Source: an uncultured Pirellula sp.
GTDB lineage: Bacteria; Planctomycetota; Planctomycetia; Pirellulales; Pirellulaceae
Direction of reading: 5' to 3'
DNA length: 9,402 nucleotides
Assembly (NCBI GenBank): GCA_903837255.1
Contig: CAILTZ010000560.1
Location: 1 to 9,402 of the forward strand
The translations under genes were made by a program, and so were the position numbers. A model generated the notes under the pieces. The model was given only the letters and a program-made list of their open reading frames with translations, had not been told where the DNA came from and ran no database searches. Within the stretch, counting starts at the first letter, position 1, and every line of letters starts with the position of its first letter. Shown here one piece after another: positions 6,160 to 9,402 of the stretch.

Positions 6160-7656
6160 CTCTGCGTCGATGGATAGTGGTTCCATCACCTTGGTGTTTC
6201 GCTCGACTGCGATGACGACGGTCCGTTCGTCGACCCCGTCGCGGCTCCTGGCTGTAGCTGGCAAGACTTGGCGACGATCGGGTAAGGGTAATCGGGCCGA
6301 GAAGGTTCCGTCGCCCTGGACTTTGACCGGTTCGGTTCCGATTGAGACATGTGCATCCGGATGGGTCGAGCCAAAGACCAGTATTTCGGCTTCGACCTCG
6401 AAATGGAACTGACGTGGTTTTCGCAAACCACCTTCGGCACCGCTACCGAACTGAGATAGCACATCGAGCTCCATGGTCCGTTTGAGTCGATCTTCAAAGA
6501 CTTCAGCCAACTCACCCTTGGTGGTCTCATCCCCATAACCTCCGCTCATGGCGTAGATTCGTTCGGCGTCATTGGCGATGTCAGCCCAGTGATCGTCGAA
6601 TGAGTCTTTGCTGCCAGGAATCGGGGTGGTCACGACGTTGCTTCGCACCAGCTCATAGAATCGACCGTTGCCGGTCATGTATCCCATGATGATCTGGAAT
6701 TGAGAGGGTGGCTTGTCCACATCGATGTACCAGTTGCGAACCCCACCGTGAATTTCGATTTGCCTGAACACCGTCTCGGCGCTATCGGTGGTCCCCATCT
6801 CTTCGAACTTCAGGAGCCTTAGGACCGGCTTAACCGAGTGCCAATGGTCGATCAACGCCGCCTTGGCTCGATCCACCGTGGCGCGAGTCAGGTCCCAATG
6901 GGCATGAAGCCAGTAGGGGTCCCGGACCAGCAACACAATCCGATCTTCGCCTTTGGCTACCGGAGGTACGGGGGTGTTTTGGGTGAGTTTCCGCTTGGGT
7001 GGCTCCTGAGCGAGATCTTTTCGAAGTTCTTTCTCGACGTGAGCCGAGCGAATCTTTTCGACGATTTTTGGATCGGTATTGGTCTTCGGCGGGATTGGCA
7101 GGGGCTGTTTCTTGGGGATGACAATATCGTCGGGATGGATGCGAGTGATGGTGCGTGCCCTTACCGGAGTGGCTGCCGGAGTGGCTTGAGGGGAAGTCAG
7201 AGGTTTTGCTTTTGCCGCGACCATGGGAGTGGCCGTTGTTTTTTGGCTTTTCTTGGTGGCTGCTCCCGGTGCGGGTTTCGTAGAAGCCTTGAGGGGCTTG
7301 ATGGCAACCTTTCCGGTTTTTTCGGCGGCTTTTACTGCAGTTTTTGCCAGGGTTTTTGTTATGGTTTTTGGGTGGCTTTTCGGTGGGTTTTTTGGGGACG
7401 GTGCGGTGGTGGGCTTGGTGGGCGTTGGCTTGGCTTTGGGCGTTGTTAATGCTTTCGCCGTGACAGCCTTCTTGGTCGGCTTTTCTGCGGGCTTTGCCAC
7501 CACCTTGGGGCTTGATTTAGGATTCTTTGAAGGCTTGGCTGTCGATACTTTCTGAGCCTGCGGCTTGTTCGGGGCCTTGCCAGGAGCGGTTTTACCGGCA
7601 GCGTTTTTGGTTGCCGATTTTTTGGAGATCGATGCTTTGTCTTTGGAATAGGGCAC
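6151..7656 (-). CDS. DUF4912 domain protein with Lys/Ala/Pro-rich N-terminal tail
   Basis: The 501-residue product has three parts. Residues 1-170 are low complexity, rich in Lys, Ala, Pro, Thr and Ser (for example KKAVTAKALTTPKAKPTPTK, 62-81), like histone H1 tails, and are probably disordered and strongly basic. Residues about 235-345 form the DUF4912 domain, with its signature RIVLLVRDPYWLHAHWDL (239-256). Residues about 418-488 look like a beta-sandwich (EILVFGSTHPDAHVSI, then DGTFSARLPLPDRRQ). The function of DUF4912 is not established to my knowledge. The start is taken as GTG at 7656 because AGGAG lies 7 bases upstream; an in-frame ATG at 7749 would add 31 residues of Arg/Pro-rich sequence without such support. 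It converges with the nitroreductase gene and diverges from the ATP synthase genes. No signal peptide or membrane segment is seen. Confidence 0.85.
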   Translation of the reverse strand: MPYSKDKASISKKSATKNAAGKTAPGKAPNKPQAQKVSTAKPSKNPKSSPKVVAKPAEKPTKKAVTAKALTTPKAKPTPTKPTTAPSPKNPPKSHPKTITKTLAKTAVKAAEKTGKVAIKPLKASTKPAPGAATKKSQKTTATPMVAAKAKPLTSPQATPAATPVRARTITRIHPDDIVIPKKQPLPIPPKTNTDPKIVEKIRSAHVEKELRKDLAQEPPKRKLTQNTPVPPVAKGEDRIVLLVRDPYWLHAHWDLTRATVDRAKAALIDHWHSVKPVLRLLKFEEMGTTDSAETVFRQIEIHGGVRNWYIDVDKPPSQFQIIMGYMTGNGRFYELVRSNVVTTPIPGSKDSFDDHWADIANDAERIYAMSGGYGDETTKGELAEVFEDRLKRTMELDVLSQFGSGAEGGLRKPRQFHFEVEAEILVFGSTHPDAHVSIGTEPVKVQGDGTFSARLPLPDRRQVLPATARSRDGVDERTVVIAVERNTKVMEPLSIDAEDL

Positions 7657-7663
7657 AGGTAGG

Positions 7664-7668
7664 CTCCT
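7664..7668 (-). promoter_or_regulatory. ribosome binding site fixing the GTG start of the DUF4912 gene
   Basis: AGGAG on the minus strand lies 7 bases before GTG at 7656. It decides the start in favour of GTG over the ATG 31 codons upstream. Confidence 0.65.
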
Positions 7669-7879
7669 AATAGGGGGGCGGGTTCGGGAAGGTTCCCATC
7701 GCCTGCGGGGGGGAGAGTCTTGACGTTCCGAGGGCTTGGTCCAAACCACTGACTCTCAGTATGCTTAGCAACCAGAAGGTTTTCTACTTAATTTTGGGTA
7801 GGAACCAAAGGGGTATGCGACCTAAAAACCGCTACAGTTGGATAATTCGTGATCACTGGATCCTACATAGGCCTTATTA

Positions 7880-7897
7880 ATCGGATAGATCGGATAG
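7880..7897. repeat. two-copy 9-bp repeat upstream of ATP synthase genes
   Basis: ATCGGATAG occurs twice in a row, ending 5 bases before the ATG at 7903. The ATCGGAT core is shared with the arrays at 4941-4967 and 5422-5448, and the period is the same 9 bp. It overlaps the place where a ribosome binding site should be, so the GGATAG may double as a weak Shine-Dalgarno. Confidence 0.75.
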
Positions 7898-7902
7898 AAA
7901 CG

Positions 7903-8229
7903 ATGGCTCCCACAGAATCGAACACCGGCAGTAAACAAGACGAGCACATGGGGCTGCCCAAAACAGGGGGCAATCCCAAGTCCCAAACCAATGGGGCCGG
8001 TGTGGCGATCAATGCTTTGTCCAGGGTTCTGGCTGTCCTGTTGCTCGGAGCCGGCCTCGCAGGCCTTGGGGTCCTATTGGATTCATGGCTTGGCACGAAT
8101 TATTGGACACTGATCGGAATCATCGCGGGCACCATTCTTGCCATTCCAGGGCTGATGTTGGTTGCCAAGGTTTCCGAGTTGGATGCCAAACGGAGCGTCG
8201 ATCCACAGGATTCCGACGAGGCACCTTAA
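7903..8229 (+). CDS. AtpZ/AtpI-family protein, first gene of an F-type ATP synthase operon
   Basis: The 108-residue product has a polar N-terminal tail (1-37), two membrane helices (about 38-61 and 68-90) and an acidic C-terminus. This fits the small two-helix AtpZ-type proteins found at the head of F-type ATP synthase operons. The family motifs are GAGLAGLGVLLDSWLGT (49-65) and an aromatic/Thr pair starting helix 2 (YWTLIGIIAGTILAIPG, 67-83). Family members are thought to help ion transport or c-ring assembly with AtpI. The ATG at 7903 gives a normal length. Only a weak ribosome binding site (GGATAG) precedes it, within the 9-bp repeat. The next gene follows after 21 bp and subunit a two genes later, which supports the assignment. 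Confidence 0.82.
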   Translation: MAPTESNTGSKQDEHMGLPKTGGNPKSQTNGAGVAINALSRVLAVLLLGAGLAGLGVLLDSWLGTNYWTLIGIIAGTILAIPGLMLVAKVSELDAKRSVDPQDSDEAP

Positions 8230-8250
8230 AGAGTATGGAGTGTTCGGTGT

Positions 8251-8676
8251 ATGGAAAACCAACGGGATCAAAAAACTGTCTTGGACGACTGGCGATGGCT
8301 GACCGGGATAGCCATGCTGTGCGCCGCGGGCGTGTTGGCTTTGCACCGAAATAGGCATGGAGCCCTTTCGGTTCGCACCGATGAGCTGCTAGCAGGTCTT
8401 TCCGCTTTGGGCTTGGTCGTGGGGATCACCGCCTTGTCGCTGATTTTGAGGCATGGTCTGTGGGTGCCGATGCATCCCCTGGTCTCGAGCCTTGGGACCA
8501 CAACGCTGAGGCTTTTGACGAGTCTCCTGGGCCTCGGATTGGCGACTGCGACAAAATGGAACAATGCCAATTCTTTCACCTCCCACCTGCTGGGCTGTTA
8601 TTTTATTTTTCTGCTATTAGAATCCTGCCTGTCAACGCGTTGGTACTCGTCCAGGTCCCGCGACCTTCCTTCCTGA
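8251..8676 (+). CDS. small membrane protein in the AtpI position of the ATP synthase operon
   Basis: The 141-residue product is hydrophobic, with about four membrane helices (roughly 16-32, 46-66, 84-101 and 110-126), basic linkers and a short Ser/Arg-rich tail. Sequence similarity to AtpI is not obvious, but the gene sits between the AtpZ-like gene and atpB and has the size and four-helix layout of AtpI (ATP synthase protein I), which aids c-ring assembly. GGAG lies 10 bases before the ATG at 8251. It is 21 bp from the gene before and 30 bp from the gene after, so it is co-transcribed with them. The role is inferred from position and topology; it may be a lineage-specific protein. Confidence 0.65.
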   Translation: MENQRDQKTVLDDWRWLTGIAMLCAAGVLALHRNRHGALSVRTDELLAGLSALGLVVGITALSLILRHGLWVPMHPLVSSLGTTTLRLLTSLLGLGLATATKWNNANSFTSHLLGCYFIFLLLESCLSTRWYSSRSRDLPS

Positions 8677-8706
8677 ATCGCTTCCCCTCCAGAATCGCTT
8701 TCATCG

Positions 8707-9402
8707 ATGGCCTCGGATATTCTCCACATAAAAGACGGCTACTACTTCGAGGTACCCAAGGTATTTTGGCGGAGCAAGCGGCAATCAGCTTCTGATTTTC
8801 CCGACTGGCTCGTACGTCTGGACCCGGAATTTCAGGATTTCCAAGCTCAACAACTTGTCGAGGGGCTCAAAGGGCTCGGCGTCCAAGATGGCTGGCTCGA
8901 CGGACTGATCGGCTCCTGGCATTCCTGGCAGCACTCGAACCATAAGAATGAAGGTTGGCCGCTACACGCGTACCTGGACAAGTTGGTCTCCGATGTGCGA
9001 GCCAAGTCCGGAAGTTGGGCAAAGAAAAATGCCCCGAACACGTCCGACCCCTACAAGGCATACTTAGCTGCTCATCCGGAATTGGATCATCCGTGGATTT
9101 ACGAATTGTTCTCCGATCCTGACAAGCTGGTTAAGTGGGAACGGTTGAAGTCGGAAGTGGCTTCTTCGTCTTTCGTCAGGGGTTACAAGGGCCAGACGGA
9201 GGATAAGCCCTGGAGTGCTGAAAAGGTCCAGTCGTACAATCAGGCGCTCGACGGCAAGGTTTTGATACCCCAGCCATTTGGAACACTGCGGAATGCTTAC
9301 GAAGCCGAGTCGGGTTTGTGCATTTCCCGCTACATGATTATCGAGGTCGTCGTCGCGCTTTTGCTCTTCTTTGCCTTCCGATGGTTGGCAAGGAGTATGA
9401 AG
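8707..9402 (+). CDS. atpB: ATP synthase F0 subunit a (partial, 3' end outside window), long N-terminal extension
   Basis: The frame is open from ATG at 8707 to the right edge, 232 residues. The end reads CISRYMIIEVVVALLLFF (205-222), matching the first membrane helix of subunit a (about 210-227), the proton-channel subunit of the F0 sector. The catalytic arginine and the remaining helices would lie beyond the edge. In E. coli this first helix begins near residue 40; here about 205 soluble residues precede it. The extension starts with ILHIKDGYYFEVPKVFW (5-21), is rich in Trp (about 10) and has no signal peptide. I recognise FEVPK-type starts from planctomycete subunit a, so the extension is probably genuine and not a wrong start. 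No clear Shine-Dalgarno precedes the ATG. The identity rests on the terminal helix and the two upstream genes. Confidence 0.82.
   Translation, partial: MASDILHIKDGYYFEVPKVFWRSKRQSASDFPDWLVRLDPEFQDFQAQQLVEGLKGLGVQDGWLDGLIGSWHSWQHSNHKNEGWPLHAYLDKLVSDVRAKSGSWAKKNAPNTSDPYKAYLAAHPELDHPWIYELFSDPDKLVKWERLKSEVASSSFVRGYKGQTEDKPWSAEKVQSYNQALDGKVLIPQPFGTLRNAYEAESGLCISRYMIIEVVVALLLFFAFRWLARSMK

Larger units (their letters stand above)
7657..7902. other. divergent intergenic region between DUF4912 and ATP synthase genes
   Basis: These 246 bases hold no gene I can support. They must carry promoters for both the DUF4912 gene (leftward) and the ATP synthase operon (rightward). GATAAT at 7841-7846 is a possible -10 element for the operon, but I see no convincing -35 at the right distance. 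The region also contains the two-copy 9-bp repeat at 7880-7897. An in-frame GTG at 7849 would extend the AtpZ-like protein by 18 residues, partly encoded by that repeat, and is not preferred. Confidence 0.5.

Noticed and set aside
6838..7555. Long plus-strand open frames rich in Gly, Phe and Val opposite the DUF4912 gene
   Set aside because: These are mirror frames of the Lys/Ala/Pro-rich coding sequence, whose skewed codons remove stops on the other strand.
7657..7749. N-terminal extension of the DUF4912 protein from an ATG at 7749
   Set aside because: The GTG at 7656 has a well placed AGGAG. The extension is Arg/Pro-rich and looks like translated leader.
8460..8795. Plus-strand frame of 111 codons overlapping the AtpI-position gene and the start of atpB
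   Set aside because: It overlaps two better supported genes, has no family resemblance, and its composition looks like an out-of-frame reading.

Overview
The window looks like a chromosomal segment of a planctomycete, probably of the Pirellulaceae/Pirellulales type. The clues are family resemblances: a DUF4912 protein with a Lys/Ala/Pro-rich tail, an ACP with an enlarged C-terminal half paired with a FabZ-like hotdog protein, an ATP synthase subunit a with a long N-terminal extension, and a four-helix-bundle/zinc-ribbon gene remnant. This assignment comes from recognising proteins, not from a database search.

Left part (1-4860), all minus strand. Reading right to left, two glycosyltransferase-like genes (4039-4860 and 3241-4026) and an M61 metallopeptidase with a PDZ domain (1239-3227) are packed with gaps of only 12-13 bp, so they probably form one operon. 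After a 175 bp gap come an acyl carrier protein (680-1063) and a FabZ-like hotdog protein (76-660) whose expected catalytic histidine reads as tyrosine. The hotdog gene ends inside a 17-bp tandem repeat array (1-78) that runs off the left edge.

Middle (4861-5464). No intact gene is present. This stretch holds a broken gene (4960-5333, minus) of the four-helix-bundle 'suffix' family: a good ribosome binding site and intact N-terminus joined out of frame to an intact C-terminal zinc ribbon, with the middle missing. Arrays of a 9-bp unit flank or overlap it on both sides in opposite orientation. Related motifs recur in two other gaps between genes (6135-6159 and 7880-7897). This gene remnant plus repeat family is the most interesting signal in the window.

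Right part. A nitroreductase-family oxidoreductase (5465-6133, plus) converges on the DUF4912 gene (6151-7656, minus). The two are separated by 17 bp that include parts of two adjacent 12-bp palindromes. A divergent intergenic region (7657-7902) follows. The last three plus-strand genes are the start of an F-type ATP synthase operon: an AtpZ-like protein, an AtpI-position membrane protein, and subunit a (atpB). Subunit a is cut by the right edge after its first membrane helix, and about 205 residues precede that helix.

No tRNA, rRNA, CRISPR array, transposase or phage gene was seen.
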